Assembly (NCBI GenBank): GCA_958450365.1
Contig: CAUEEP010000884.1
Location: 620,001 to 684,000 of the forward strand
DNA: 64,000 bases
Source: Mesorhabditis belari
Lineage: Eukaryota; Nematoda; Chromadorea; Rhabditida; Rhabditidae
Direction of reading: 5' to 3'
In this document: one piece after another, positions 29,950 to 42,677 of the stretch
Position numbering within the stretch: the stretch's first letter is position 1
Layout: each line of letters opens with the position of its first letter
Made by a program: the position numbers and the translations under genes
The notes under the pieces: model-generated
Told to the model about the DNA's origin: nothing
The model's database searches: none
The model's input: only the letters and a program-made list of their open reading frames with translations

Positions 29950-30668
29950 TTTGAAATGTTTATCACAAAGCATTGTTATCTAATCAGGTGCTGAATATTC
30001 GTAATCAAGTGAAGAAAAAGGACTTGGTTAGATAGATGCTTCAACAACCCAAACTTCAGAACTACATTGCTGGAAATAAACAGGCCAATATTGCCGAGAA
30101 TAAACAGTCCGATATTGACCTGATTTTGAAACAATCTTTTCTGAACGTCGATCAAACTTGACCGGGATCTTGTTGGCATCTTGTATCTTGTTCAATCAAC
30201 AAAACCTCTAGATTTACATTACAAAATTCTGGTTTTGTTGATGCTGAGTTGATAAATGAACGTTTTTCCCTGACTAGGCTTTCAATAAAGTTCTTTCCCA
30301 GAAATTCTCTGGCTGGCTGTCAAAAAAAGTCGCGAAGCCAGGTTTCGACCTCAGCTCGGTCTTCGAAGTGCTCTCTATCGAAAATCGTTTATCATAAATC
30401 ATTGTTATCCAAGCAAGTGCTGAATATTGGTAATCAAGTAAAGAAAAAGGTGCATCGGACTTTGTAAGATAGATTTTTCAACAACGCATACTCCAGAACT
30501 ACATTGCTGGTAATAAAAAGGCAGATATTGCCGAAAATAAACAATCCAATATTCATCTGATTTTGAAACAAGCTTTTTTGAACGTCGATCAAACTTGACC
30601 GGGATCTTGTTGGCATCTTGTTCAATCAACAAAACCCTCTAGATTTACATTACAAAATTCTGGTTTTG
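29950..30668 (+). repeat. Direct duplication of about 250 bp with coding-like divergence
   Basis: 29988-30243 and 30420-30668 are direct copies separated by 177 bases. In one plus-strand frame both read LLS(N/K)QVLNI(R/G)NQ and later LQNYIAGNK(Q/K)A(N/D)IAENKQ, ending FLNVDQT-stop. Several differences are synonymous (GGA/GGT, GAG/GAA, CAG/CAA, GTG/GTA). The product is unrecognised. It may be a retroelement or decayed gene exon; the minus-strand ORFs are less consistent. Confidence 0.45.
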
Positions 30669-31144
30669 TAATTTTTTTTAAACAACTTGTTATTGTTTTC
30701 ATCAAAAGCTCTCCACTTTTCTTTTCCCAAATTCCAATTTTCCCACAATCATTCTCCATTTTCTTCTCTAAATCACTTTTCAATCAATCACTCATCTATT
30801 ATTAGCTGTCGATTCAAAAAAAAACGATCATTTCTCTCTCTCTTTTTCTTCGTGAAACGCGCAAGATTTCAGATTTTTCTTCTTTTTTTTTGATGATAAT
30901 AGGAAAAATCGTTAAACCGTCAATGGTATTTTGAATGATCGATCGGAACAGCCTTTGCCCTTTTCCGTTTCGATTTTCCATTTATTTTCCTATAAAAAGA
31001 ATTGATCTAAACACAGATCACCACCAAAAAGACTCTTGTTTCACAAAGTTTAAAAGAAATTTGATGAAGAAAAGGTTTTAAATTGAAATTTTCTCCTTGA
31101 TCAGTTGATGAATGGTTTAAAAGCTTGAGTTTCAATTTATAATC

Positions 31145-31866
31145 GTTTATTGCAAGCAAACAAGACTTTATCGGGACTCGAAATGTGTCTTACCCAGTTA
31201 TTCAACGAAATCATCTATAATATGCTATTAAAATTATCAAATTCGAATTTATAATGTAAAAGCTCGCCTGTTACTAGTTGAGCAATGGTTAGCAAATCAT
31301 GTTTCAGGTTAAATATTGGGTTGATGAATTGAAAACCGCGGGCTATTGTCATATGTGACAGTTTGAGCACTTTCTTCAAAAGAAACCCATTTTGGTGTCA
31401 ATGGAAAAGTTGTAGAGAATCAAAAATTAGGCTTATAGCCAAATTTTCAGAACGATTCAAACACTGGTTTTCAAGAAATGCCAAATTTACACAAAAGAAA
31501 TGCCAAATTTTCACAAAACTTGCATTTTAAGCGAAACTACTAAGTGTATCTTTTTGGAAATTTGGCTATAAGCCTAGTTTTTGATTCTCTACAACTTTTC
31601 TATTGACACCAAAATGGGTTTCTTTTGAAGAAAGTGCTCAAACTGGGACACTGGGACATCTCCAGTCCTCCATTTCTGAGTCTCACACTTGTCTCACACA
31701 CAAACCAAAATCCTACTACGAAAGAGGAATCCGCAAATTGCCTGTAAAATGGGCAGAAGTCGTGAATAATAATGGAAATAATAATGGAAATTATTTGGAA
31801 TGAATTGATGGTTTTGTGTTGAATAAATTTTAGTTCAAAGTCCCGCAGTTTTCAATTCATGAATCC
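31145..31866. repeat. Right arm of the large inverted repeat, ending in an F1 foldback half
   Basis: 31145-31710 mirrors 27060-27610. 31620-31866 continues as the outer F1 arm to AGTCCCGCAGTTTTCAATTC, matching 3526-3735. The left partner lacks that outer part. Confidence 0.8.
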
Positions 31867-34568
31867 AATAGTTCAAGGATCAAGGTATCAAGGATAAGTA
31901 ATCAAGGACAATAAACTTTGGGGAATCTTTTACAATCTAGCTTTTTTAATTCAAGTCCCTAGCTAATTTCTAGACTAGATCGATTTTTGACATCTCTTTT
32001 CTAATCACGTGAACAGCTTTTTTTTCTTCCAGTGATCGATCACTCGTTTCCATTAATGTGTCATCTCCGAGATCAACCAAAAAAAATAATGGGAAGAGAT
32101 TTGGATTACTCGTGGGAACTAGGAACTTTCTTTTTTCTGGAAAAAAATACAAGGATTTGAGCGGAAACGAGGAACAAACTTGAGGCTAAAACTAATCAAT
32201 CTTCTTTCGAAAAACACTTGTCGGATTAAGACGAAACCTGGGATAAAAGCTGAAAATTTGTGCCAAACATATTACCCAGGTATGCCCATATCTACATATA
32301 CCCAATTTTGAAACACAGATTTTCTTCGCTAATGAGGGTTCAATCACTCTGGCAAGATAAAAATGTTTCTTTTTCCCACCAAGTGGGTTTTTTCTTTCAC
32401 AACATTTGGGTAATAGGGGTAAATAGGGGTGAGAACGGCCGCAGTGCCATAAAATTGTGTGTTTAACCTTTATGTCTTATTATGTACCCTTTGTTTGTAT
32501 CACATTATTGGTTTTCAATAAATGTATTTTTTTAATGCCTTTAGAAGAAATTTGATGTTAAAATTAATTACGATAATCTATACAATATAATCAATCAAAA
32601 ATTTGCATTTTTGATTGATTTTAATCAAACAACAACAATATAATCAAACAACAATTGTTCTAACTTTGAATAATTTAAAAAAAGTTGGTTTTTGTGCGAC
32701 AATTAAAGCGCCACTTACTTGCTGGATACGGCTTAAACTTGAAACTTGATCTTTTTAACCGGCTGCCAAATTCTGTCCATTTTATCCATTATCAGTTTTC
32801 ATATACAAAAATCATCTCAGTTATATAAAATTATCCAAGCTATTCAGAAATTGTTTGAGTTTTTATTGAAAAGAAGTGAACCGCGTGTAAGAAATTTGTG
32901 ACATATGGATGATTGTATCTGTTGGTGATCGTTGAAAGTTAACCAACTTCATTCAACTTCAACTTCAAAGTTAGCCAACTTGAAACAATCATTTTTATCC
33001 ATTGACACATCCGTTTCCATAAAGCTCATTCTCCAGCTCATTCTCGTTTAATTATTCAAAACTTATTCAAAAAACTAGAATGTTTATCGACAGATTGTTT
33101 AAATTTATTGTTTCTGCTAGTGATTGCTTAAAGCCGTTTAATTTAAAACTATCATTTGCATCTTTGATAAAGATATAGTCCTTCATCCTCCTCGTACAAT
33201 CGCGTGGGTCAAAAACCAAGCTATTCAAAAAGGATCAAAGTGGGTCAAAGTGTAGTGGGTCAAAAACCTTATCGAGATTTAACGAGGCAATCCTTATCAA
33301 GACTTAATGTGATAACGAGGAATTGTCTCGATAAGGTTTTTGACCCACTTTTTCAAAAGAAAAATGCAAGTGATTGGTATCATTAGATAGCTTAAAACCT
33401 TGGCCTTTAAATAAAAAAAAGCTCATTTGAATTCGATACTCTGGAGGCTAGATCAAGCGCCTGGAGTTGCGCGACCCGTTTTTTTGATTTGTCTCGTTAA
33501 GCAAGTCTAATGAACTGCATTCTGGCTGTGGTTTTAGAGTAAAGTGAAGTTAAACCAATAGAGAAATTGATGACTTTATTTCTTTTGAAACACAAGTTTT
33601 TAAATTGACCTTTTGGCAAAAAAACTTTTCTTACTCAGCTTAAAGCAAAAAGAAAAGAAAAGAAAAGCTGAAGAAAGTTGTTGTCACTTTGTTGTCACAC
33701 TGAATAGCTAGATTTTTCTTAAGCTTAGTTTATTATAGACAGTTATCTCAACTTGGTCTATAACTCCGGGTATGAAAACTCAATCAACTCATGGTTGGTT
33801 TTACATACTATAATAATATTAAAGACCGATATTAAAAGTTTTGATATCATTTCTTGATATCTTACCAATCGATATCATTTCTTGATATCTTACCAATCGA
33901 TATCATTCCCGAAAACCCCTTGAAATCATATCGTTTAAGGGAAAATCCCCAATTTTCTCTCAGCGATTCGATTTTTTTGTCTCTCTTAAACTCAAGAAAA
34001 GAGATTTGCACCCAAAGTGAACTTTGGTTTGATCGAAATTTGGGAAAAAGGAGAAGATTTTTCAAGGATTTTAGGAGCAAAATCTCAAAAAAATCGGACA
34101 AAACCGACAAAATCGCCAAAATCCCCTTTCGACTACGGTGGATTGGAGGAATTTCGGCATTTTTCTGAACAATTTTTCAGTTTTTCAGTTTTTCGGTTTC
34201 TTTCTTGATTTTCTGTCTCCAAATCTCTAAAATAGCCAAAAATGAGTATGCGAATGTGAGTCGTAAATCATTGGAAGTGAATGAGCAAAAAATTATCACA
34301 CCATTGCTCAATCCACCATCAAATAAAGTAAAAAAAAAGCCATTTTACGTGCCCTTTTTTAAGGAAATCGATTGGAAGATGGATTAAAAAAAGAATGTTT
34401 CAAATTGTTTTAGGTTTTTTTGGCTTTTTTTGGTTTTAATTACTAGTGGGTAGGACACCGATTTTCTTCCTTCAAAAAAGTTACCGTAATTTGTGATTTT
34501 CTATGGTTTTTTGTGATTCTTGTTTTCCAAAAAATGACAACTTTATCGACTAGATTTTGACGCAAAAA
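31867..34568. other. Gene-free region with a SINE-like tail and a small palindrome
   Basis: It holds a copy of the 5780-5895 tail at 32370-32530, a 22-base inverted pair GTGGGTCAAAAACCTTATCG at 33256-33277/33327-33348, and a TCGATATCATTTCTTGATAT duplication at 33845-33905. No exon could be supported; overlapping ORFs on both strands at 33850-34200 are AT-rich and unrecognised. Confidence 0.45.
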
Positions 34569-34598
34569 CCTACCGTAACCCTATAGGGTTACGGTAGG
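34569..34598. repeat. Perfect 30-bp palindrome
   Basis: CCTACCGTAACCCTA followed at once by its reverse complement, with no spacer. The outer bases (GCAAAAA / CTTTTGGC) extend it imperfectly. It may be a minimal relic of an ACCGTAA-ended MITE. Confidence 0.85.
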
Positions 34599-35174
34599 CT
34601 TTTGGCGCGTGGGCCATATAACCGCGCACTTCTAAAAAGCCTAGGTTTCAGAGCTCGCGTTTCCATTGACCAAAACACAAAATGAAAAAACAGTTCCCGA
34701 CCAACTTTTTGCGTAGAATTCAGAAATTTGCTTTTTGAGCCTAGTTTATCAGCTAGATTTTCGTGAAAAAAATTATTTTCACTTTTCGGCGCAGAACATG
34801 GAAAAAATTTTATGGAAAAATAGAATTCCACAAAAACTCAATTCAGTATTCTGAAAGAGCGTGAAAAGAGCTATTGAATGACATATAACACTTTATGGTT
34901 CGATGAAATATGAAATTTCACTAACATCAAAGTCGCCGCCTTTAATTCTGAAATTTTGGATGATGCTTTTCGGATTATTTTATTTTTTCCGTTCATTTTT
35001 GAGCCTAACTTAAAATTTGTAGTGTTCAGATTTTTGATTTAAATACGATTATTTTTGTTACCTATGTGCCCTACCATCTTTTCTCCGAAAAGTAAACTAA
35101 ATAAAGTCTCATTTTCAATAGAGTTTGCTTTGTTTGTTCCATTTCTTCTAATTTATTTTCTAAAAAGTATCCCT

Positions 35175-35287
35175 TTTCTCTTTCTCTTCCTCTTTCTCTT
35201 CCTCTTTCTCTTCCTCTTTCTCTTCTTCTTCCTCTTTCTCTTCCTCTTCCTCTCTCTCTTCCTCTTCATCTTCCTCTTCTCTTCCTC
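35175..35287. repeat. CTCTTC microsatellite
   Basis: Degenerate CTCTTTCTCTTCCT units, with some GAAGAG-complement TCTTCTTC variants. Confidence 0.8.
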
Positions 35288-35289
35288 TA

Positions 35290-36480
35290 TGTTTGTTCAT
35301 TGTTTTACAATCGATTTACTTCATTAGTTTGCCTAATCACATTGGTGATTTTCATGTTTCAACTTTGACATAATCCAGTGAGAATTTGAAATGTTAATCG
35401 ATGATCTTTGATTCTCATTTGATCTACCGTAAATACTCATAATGGAAGTGGCAAAAAAGAACCCGATTTTTTTATCATTTTTCAATCACATTTTTCTAAG
35501 CGCTAGTTAATGCTAAAAATAAGTGTTATATCTCAAAAAATCACCCATTCTCCCTACTTTAATTTGATATTAAATTGTGCAGAAATAAATGTACTGGTGT
35601 CGAGATATGAGCGTTTGTTTGAGAGTAAAGCCTTAGACGATTCTATAGCTTTATTAGAATCTTTACTATCTTTTTCGTCTCTTTCTGTTTTCTTTGTAAC
35701 CCTTCAAAGATGGAGAATTGCGCCAGAAAGCGTACGTTTACCCCTTCTAAAGAAAAAGTGCATCCGGAAACGGCTCTAAACTTGAATCTGAAGATAAGAT
35801 ACAAATTTTCAAGTCTCACATACCAATTGAAACCATCAGATCAGAGAAAGCATTGTCTTCTATTTCTTTTTTGTATTTTACAATCACCGGAAACCCGCTG
35901 ATCTCCAAAAATAGTTCGTTGATAAGCTTTAAAAACGTAGGTAACTACCGGAAATTCATGGAAAAGCTTCCGAATTTTTTCTTATCAAAAATTTATTGCT
36001 AATTTTGAAATGATGATGAAGATGATCATTGATCCTATAAAAATTGAAACTTTTTTTATCTATTGGCACTGTCAAAGGCTTAAAAATCATTTAAAAGTGA
36101 TTTGAAAGTTGGGATTTTTAAAAATAAGTTTTAAATTTGGTCAAAGAGTTAAGTAATTTTGATTGATTAATTAGGGAAATTCACTCTAATTCTCTTTTTC
36201 GAAACTTTCCTCCGTTAAATCCAAGGTAGTCGGCTTCTAGAAGGGAAATACTTCTTTTGAAACGTAATCCTATTTCATCTAATATTTTAAACTTTGCCCA
36301 AAAATGAGTCAATTTTTTGATTTGTTGACACTTTGATCGATTCTCGAGCCTAGCATGTCCTTTGAGGCTTTAGATAAGGAGAAATTTCTTTATTCTGAAG
36401 TAAAGATAAACTCTGTGAGTTGGCTTCCGATTGACCCTGAAAAGAAAAGTGTTTTTGAAGAGCTTGTATGGCAATAGGCA
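35290..36480. other. Gene-free stretch with unrecognised ORFs
   Basis: Two overlapping plus-strand ORFs (35510-35779, 35710-35901) have no recognisable motif and no splice context. No repeat structure is evident. Confidence 0.35.
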
Positions 36481-37120
36481 ATAGAAAGGCAATGGAAAGG
36501 CAATAGAAAGGCTAGATGTATAAGAGCTAGATGTATAGCTCCGGCTAGATGTATAGCTTCGGCTAGATGTATAGCTCCGGCTAGATGTATAGCTCCGGCT
36601 AGATGTATAGCTCCGGCTAGATGTAAGCTGGTGTATAGCCCGCTAGTATATAGCGCCGGTTAGATGTATAGCTCCGGCTAGAGATATAGTCCGGTTAGAT
36701 GTATAGCTAGATGTATAGCTCCGGCTAGATGTATAGCTAGATGTATAGCTCCGGCTAGATATATAGCGCCGGTTAGATGTATAGCTCCGGCTAGATATAT
36801 AGCTCGGGTTAGATGTATAGCTAGATGTATAGCCGGCTAGAGTATAGCGTGTATAGCCGGCTAGATTATAGCGTGTTAGCCCGGGGTTGCTAGTGTATGC
36901 CCGGCGATATATAGGCGGTTAGTGTATAGCTCCGGCTAGATATATAGCTCCGGCTAGATGTATAGCTAGATGTATAGCTCCGGCTAGATGTATAGCTAGA
37001 TGTATAGCTCCGGCTAGATATATAGCTCCGGCTAGATATATAGCTCCGGCTAGATATATAGCTCCGGCTAGATGTATAGCTCCGGCTAGATGTATAGCTA
37101 GATTATGGCCGGCTGAAAAG
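36481..37120. repeat. Minisatellite of CTAGATGTATAGCTCCGG
   Basis: About thirty copies of an 18-base unit, with shortened CTAGATGTATAG copies and a degraded middle (36630-36910). GGCAATAGAAAGGCAA units flank both sides (36472-36510, 37205-37225). Confidence 0.85.
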
Positions 37121-37239
37121 CCGGTAGAAAAGTTTTTTTGAAGCAGATTGTATACCGGCTAATATAGCTGGCAATAGCACGGCTCATAGAAGTTTTGGGT
37201 TGTATGGAAAGGCAATAGAAAGGCAACAGAAAAGAGCTA

Positions 37240-38320
37240 GATGCATAGCTCCGATTGAGGTCAAAGATTTCCACTTGATTCTCTCAAGTTTGAAACATGA
37301 GAAATCGATTGTACCCTCCGAATCACTTTGAATTGTAAAAACTCATAAACAATCAATGCAATTCTATTTATTTTAATCAAATCATCTTATTCAAACGACA
37401 AGATATAGGGAAATTGTATTTTTAAGATTGAATTTTGAAAATACGCTAAAACACAGCAAGGAGGGATTTTTAAAAGCCAAAATGAGCGCCAAAGAGGGGT
37501 TAACTTTGAGAATTGATAGCTTATTCTTCTAGATTTCTTTTAGCAATCAAATCAATCAAATCAATCAAAGAAATACAATCATTTTACTACCAAAAACCAA
37601 AAAGGAAATTGATTTTTTTAAAATCACATCCAAGCAGACATCAATTAAATTGAAAACTTGCGCTTCTATAGACCCAATTTTGAAACATGCTTTTAAAACA
37701 CCACCCTCCCAATCACTTTCGTTCTTTTTTAATGAAATTTTTCTGTTTTTACACGAGATTTTTATTGCTTAGTTTTAAAAGCAAAACGGAGAGATATGTT
37801 TGAGAGATTTGAGAGATCTATTTCTAGATGCTGAGGGTGTTTTGGTCGACTATTCGGCTGATCAATCGCAGACGAAAAGTTTGCTAGGCATTGATGTTTC
37901 ATTAATTTTGGTCACTTTGACGCTGCGATTAAACGATCAAAGTGCGATCATTTACAAGAAAGATCAAACGTGTCCATGATCAAAAATTTTCTTATGAAAG
38001 CTGGGCTCCTGAAAGACGTTTTTTCTGATTTCTGAATTCACCTGAATCGTGTGAGGAAAAAGATTGTTTTAAAGGTCTTAATTAAGGCAGCTACGATCAA
38101 AAACGTTCAAGAAACAAGTGCTGGTGGTTATGCGCCACACTGTATACCATTTTCTGTTTATCTGGCATCTGGTTTTTTGCTTTATCGGTTTATTTGACAA
38201 GAAAATATCTCTTTTTCTTTGTCTTGGTTTGGCCAGAAAGTTTTGTTCGCTTTTTTTCAAATTTATCTGAATAATTAGCTAATAAAGTGTTGTTTGTTTT
38301 AAATAAAAAAGATTAACTAC
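37240..38320. other. Gene-free AT-rich stretch
   Basis: Only a short AATCAAATCAATC triplication near 37548-37570 stands out; no exon is supported. Confidence 0.4.
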
Positions 38321-38465
38321 CGTCTTTTCTCTAATAGTAGTGCATCGCGGCGAGCCGAGTTGGTGACTATTTTACGGTTTTCAAGCTTTTGCAGAAGCTC
38401 AACACTCAAATCTCCCACAAGATCTCATCGTCAGCTACATTTTCCGACCCCACATCGATAGATTA
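38321..38465 (+). mobile_element. Left part of a CCGTATT-family MITE
   Basis: ACCGTCTTTTCTCTAATAGT through GAGCCGAGTTGGTGACTATT to CCGACCCCACATCGATAG parallels 16131-16275. The right end is missing. Confidence 0.65.
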
Positions 38466-38877
38466 CGTTGTAGAGATTAGGATAAGAGGAAAATGGCTAC
38501 AGTGTTTTCCTTTAGAAATATATTTTCTAAACCTCGACTATTAACTAAAAACCATAATGAAATTTTGAAAAAATTTCTCTTTCTACCAGAATTTCTTTTT
38601 GAATCGATCCCTTTGAAAACTCCCATTTTTGGTTGGCTTTCTTTTCTTTCTTGGCTAAAAAGTAGCCCAAAAAAAAACAATTTCCTTCTTCCGAATTGAT
38701 AACCCGACAATTTCCCTGATGTTTGTATAGATTTGACTTCTTTTTGACGGGTCACATGGCTTTTTTTTAATTTTCTATAGTTTTTATCACATCACGAGAC
38801 TTTACTCTTTTCTTTTCTTGGCCTCGATGAACTTTTTTGTGACAAGAAATGTGTGCAAGTGAGTTTTTTTAAGAGAC

Positions 38878-39055
38878 ATTTGAGTCAGTCTTTGAGTCAA
38901 TCAGTCTTTGAGTCAGTCAGTCTTTTAGTCAGTCAGTCTTTAAGTCAGTCAGTCTTTGAGTCAGTCAGTCTTTGAGTCAGTCAGTCTTTGAGTCAGTCAG
39001 TCTTTGAGTCAGTCAGTCTTTGAGTCAGTCAGTCTTTTAGTCAGTCTTTAATTGT
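38878..39055. repeat. 16-bp tandem repeat (CAGTCTTTGAGTCAGT)
   Basis: About eleven copies, with TTTAGTC and TTTAAGTC variants. Confidence 0.9.
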
Positions 39056-39424
39056 AAGTTTCAAAGTTTGGGGGATGATTGTTCTGAATAGGGAAATAAT
39101 TCAAGGTGATTTATCAGGTCTTCAAAAATGAATATTCATCTGAAAGAATCCAACTACTGAACAAGAGAATTTCAAACAATTTTTGACACAAATTCTTTCG
39201 AAATCTCATTGAACCTCATTGAACTCATTGAACTCATTGAACTCTAGAAACCTCATTCAAAATATGCAACAAAACGATAGATACGTTGATATTACAAATA
39301 AACCGAAGCTGGATTCAGATTTCCCATCCCTAAAGCTCCTAAATAGCTTCAAAATTGACAAAAAACAGAAAATTGTCAGAAATTGTTATTGATTGTTATA
39401 AAAGGCATCACAACTCGCTGATTA

Positions 39425-39640
39425 AGCTATGTTGAGAGCTATTAAGCTATCAAGTTCTTAAGTTCTTAAGCTATTAAGCTCTTAAGCTCTTAAGCCATTA
39501 AGCTATTAAGCTATCAAGTTCTTAAGTTCTTAAGCTATTAAGCTCTTAAGCTCTTAAGCTCTTAAGCCATTAAGCTATTAAGCTATCAAGTTCTTAAGTT
39601 CTTAAGTTCTTAAGCTATTAAGCTATTAAGCTATTAAGCT
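39425..39640. repeat. Tandem repeat of AAGCTATTAAGCTCTT-type units
   Basis: Nine- to ten-base units (CTATTAAG, CTCTTAAG, TTCTTAAG, CCATTAAG) are organised in a higher-order block of roughly 85-100 bases present about twice. Confidence 0.85.
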
Positions 39641-39724
39641 TAAAACTCTCAAAAACCTCAACTATTAACTAAAAACCATAATAAAATTAGCTGTTAAATG
39701 CTAAAGTTGCTCTAAAAGAACAGC

Positions 39725-39805
39725 AAAAAGCCGCATCAGCGATAGAACCCTGGTCCTTTGGACGGTAGCCTAATGCGTTATCTATTAGGCCACAAAAGTA
39801 GCTTT
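39725..39805 (-). repeat. tRNA-Arg-like unit
   Basis: The minus strand reads GTGGCCTAATAGATAACGCA, very like the D-arm of animal tRNA-Arg, followed by a GGTTCTATCGC B-box relative. The anticodon arm cannot be folded with confidence, so it is a tRNA relic or SINE head. Confidence 0.4.
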
Positions 39806-40369
39806 TTTTAGCTAGAAAGGAGCCTTTTAAAGCGTCCATTTTAACGCCAAAGATTACCATAGAAAGAGTAATAGGACACTTTTTAGGAAACGGATTTGGG
39901 GAGAAGAAAAAAGTCTAACTGTAACGCGATCGGAAATCGATTTTTCATTTAAAATAAGGTCCATATCATTATTTTGTTTTCGTTTTTCGATTTCACAAGC
40001 ATTCAAGAAAAAACGAGCTTTGCTGTAAGCAAAGGAATCCTTGAGAAGAAAGGATTTTGCACACAAAAAAACTCAAATGAAAGACCAAGTACCCACAAAT
40101 CACCTCGTTCAGTGCTTTCTTCCCAATCCACATGGCCTTTTGCCATTTTTCGAACCGATTTTTGATCGCTTTGAGAGAAAACACAGCAGTTAGCTTTCAG
40201 GAAACAGGAAAGGAAGATTGCAGGAAGTTTTTCGAACGATTTTTTGATCGCTTTCAAGGAAAAGCCATTAACGCAGCAGTTAGCTTGCAGAAAATCTTTA
40301 GAAAAGCAAAAAGAAAAAAAAACTTTCAAATTAAAGCTATTTTGTTCATTTGTTTTTATGCTTAAAAGG

Positions 40370-40632
40370 TTAAAGCTGACAAAATAGAATGGCTAAAATT
40401 TGATTAGGCTTTTTCAGAAAGTCTTTTCAATCAACCAAAGCAGCTGTAAGAAATATATTTATACTTTGATCTTTATAATTTCTTGTGAGACCGTTTCTCG
40501 GTGTGGTTCAATGGTTGATGGCTTGAAAACTGTCTTGCTGTCTTACAGCTGCTTTGGTTGAGTGAAAAGACTTTCTGAAAAAGCCTAATCAAATTTTAGC
40601 CATTCTATTTTGTCAGCTTTAACCTTTTAAGC
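40370..40632. repeat. Foldback element F3
   Basis: The arms TTAAAGCTGACAAAATAGAA... to CAACCAAAGCAGCTGTAAG (40370-40450) and complement (40545-40632) are near perfect. The loop of about 95 bases holds GTGTGGTTCAATGGTTGATG, a tRNA-A-box-like string. Confidence 0.8.
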
Positions 40633-41329
40633 TTGGAAACTGTCTTGAAAACACAATTTATCAAAACTTTCCCGTATTAGGGCAAACCTCGCTCAAACTG
40701 GAGCCACCTGGCACTATCACAATTACTTCAACACTTGCATGGGAAAAAAAGAGATGAATAGAAAAGGGAGCCCGCAACTGACGCAAAACAAAGCTTAAAT
40801 AATGGGTTTTTAAGTACTCAAGCTACGACAAACGAACAACAGAATATCGCTGATTACGGTAGTCTATCCATCAACTTTGAATTTTAACTTGTGTATTGAA
40901 TTTTGACTAACTGCAGAGCAATGGCAATTCGCCACAGCAGCTACCAAACTTTTGTATGGTAAATTTTGATGTAAACTATATTTTGCAAATCTAAAAATCT
41001 TCTATTTCTTTTGGAATCAGTTTTTGATTGAAAATACTGACAAAAATGACTGACTGATTGAGTTTCCTTGAAATAAATTGTTCTATTTTAGATAACCTTG
41101 GTTCAAAAGCTAATTATTATTATTAATCCATAAATTTTATTAGAAAAACTTATGAAAAATATCTAGTGGTTAGTTTAGAAATCGCAAAAACACTTGTTTG
41201 CCAATCTAATAAATTTGAGAAAAGCTTGTTTCAAATATAAGTGAAAGACAGTGAAAATGGTAGGAGCAATTGGATCACACCATAACTTCAAAATTTTAAC
41301 AACACTTTTTTGAGCGTACAGTCGCGTAG

Positions 41330-41895
41330 TCGTTAACTGTTTCACTGGTAATTTGGTGTAAATTTAGAGAAAAACTCAACTATTATAGTCATTCGATAGC
41401 CTTGAATCTCCTCTTGGAAACTAGTACAAAGTTGCCGAGAATTTTCTGCTAAATGAATAGAAAAGTTCTTAAAAGCTTGAATGGAGGCCAAAAATATTTG
41501 TCCAAAGCCCACAAACTGGCTATTGTTGTTAACTTTATTAACAAAGTCTAGCTTTTGCATCTCAAAACTAACTACAGATTCGAAACAGCGCTCTTGATTA
41601 CCCAGATCATAATAATCCTAACAATCCTAACAATCGTAACAAAGATCTACTGCTACTAAACATTAATTGCATTAATTACAGATGAAAGAACAGTTTTTAG
41701 ACTAAATCTGAAGTCTTTGAACAATCCAAAACTTCAAATTTGATGAACAACTTTTAAAATCCCTTTTCCCATACCAACGGATCAGAAGCTAACGCTGCCA
41801 TCACGGGAATAAAATATCCAAACTTGAAACTTACTTTTTTTATCGTTTAGGCGCAAGACAAAACTATTAACAACGAATTTTTAGGACATTTTTGG
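41330..41895. repeat. Inverted copy of 46738-47305
   Basis: About 560 bases from GTTTCACTGGTAATTTGGTG to TTCTAGGACA-type end match the reverse complement of 46738-47305. A third, partial copy lies at 50696-50960. The enclosed span is 4.8 kb. Confidence 0.85.
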
Positions 41896-42327
41896 CGTAC
41901 ATGAATTCATTTTTATGACTTATAAGCCGATGCATTGGCTTATAAGTCAATGGGCAATTTCTCTTCTTAAAAAAGAAGGCAAGTTTCAAAATTGTTAATT
42001 ACAAGCCACGAATAACCTATTGAATCTGCAGTGTCTCTATCTAAATCTTTAAAAAAATATTTATTCTTAATATTTTTGTTGTTTCTAATTGATTTTTGTG
42101 ACCAAAACAAGCAAAATAGCCAAAATAGCTGCCTCTGTTTGTTTAAAAACAAAAGTTTCACTATGAAGCTGATTGATTTGCAAAAATTCCGATGATTCAA
42201 TTGACAGTCTGGTAAATTCCATATGCAAAGCTTGTGTGGGTGTTTGTGGCGAAAAAATAAAAAGCTTTTCATTAAATGCGCTTGTACTTGCCACAACGAA
42301 TAATCGAAACCAAATCAAAGGCAACTA

Positions 42328-42633
42328 AATCTTAATCCAAACGAAATCAAATTCAATTTTGAAAAAGTAAGTTTCAAAATAGATTCTAATACTGCAAATG
42401 CGATTAGTTTAATCCTGCTATTATCGTTTTATCGTATAAACGAGTCAAAAAAGAGGTTTCGCTTTGAAGAAGTAAAAAATATGATTTGAAAGTCAAATCT
42501 ACAACGGTCAACGAATTAAATGGATTTCTTTTAGCAATAGCAGCATTAAAATAATCGCATTTGCAGTATTAGGATCTATTTTGAAACTTACTTATTCAAA
42601 AATGAATTTGATTTCATTTGGATTAAGATTTAG
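42328..42633. repeat. Foldback element F4
   Basis: AAATCTTAATCCAAACGAAA to CTGCAAATGCGATTA-type arms (42328-42420) mirror 42535-42633. Ends shortly before the next palindrome cluster. Confidence 0.75.
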
Positions 42634-42677
42634 TTGCTTTTGATTCGCTTCTATTCGCCCCCTGAATAAATTCTTTA

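Noticed and set aside
38878..39055. Regular short repeats resembling a CRISPR array
   Set aside because: Head-to-tail units with no unique spacers, in an intron-bearing eukaryotic genome. The other minisatellites were rejected for the same reason.
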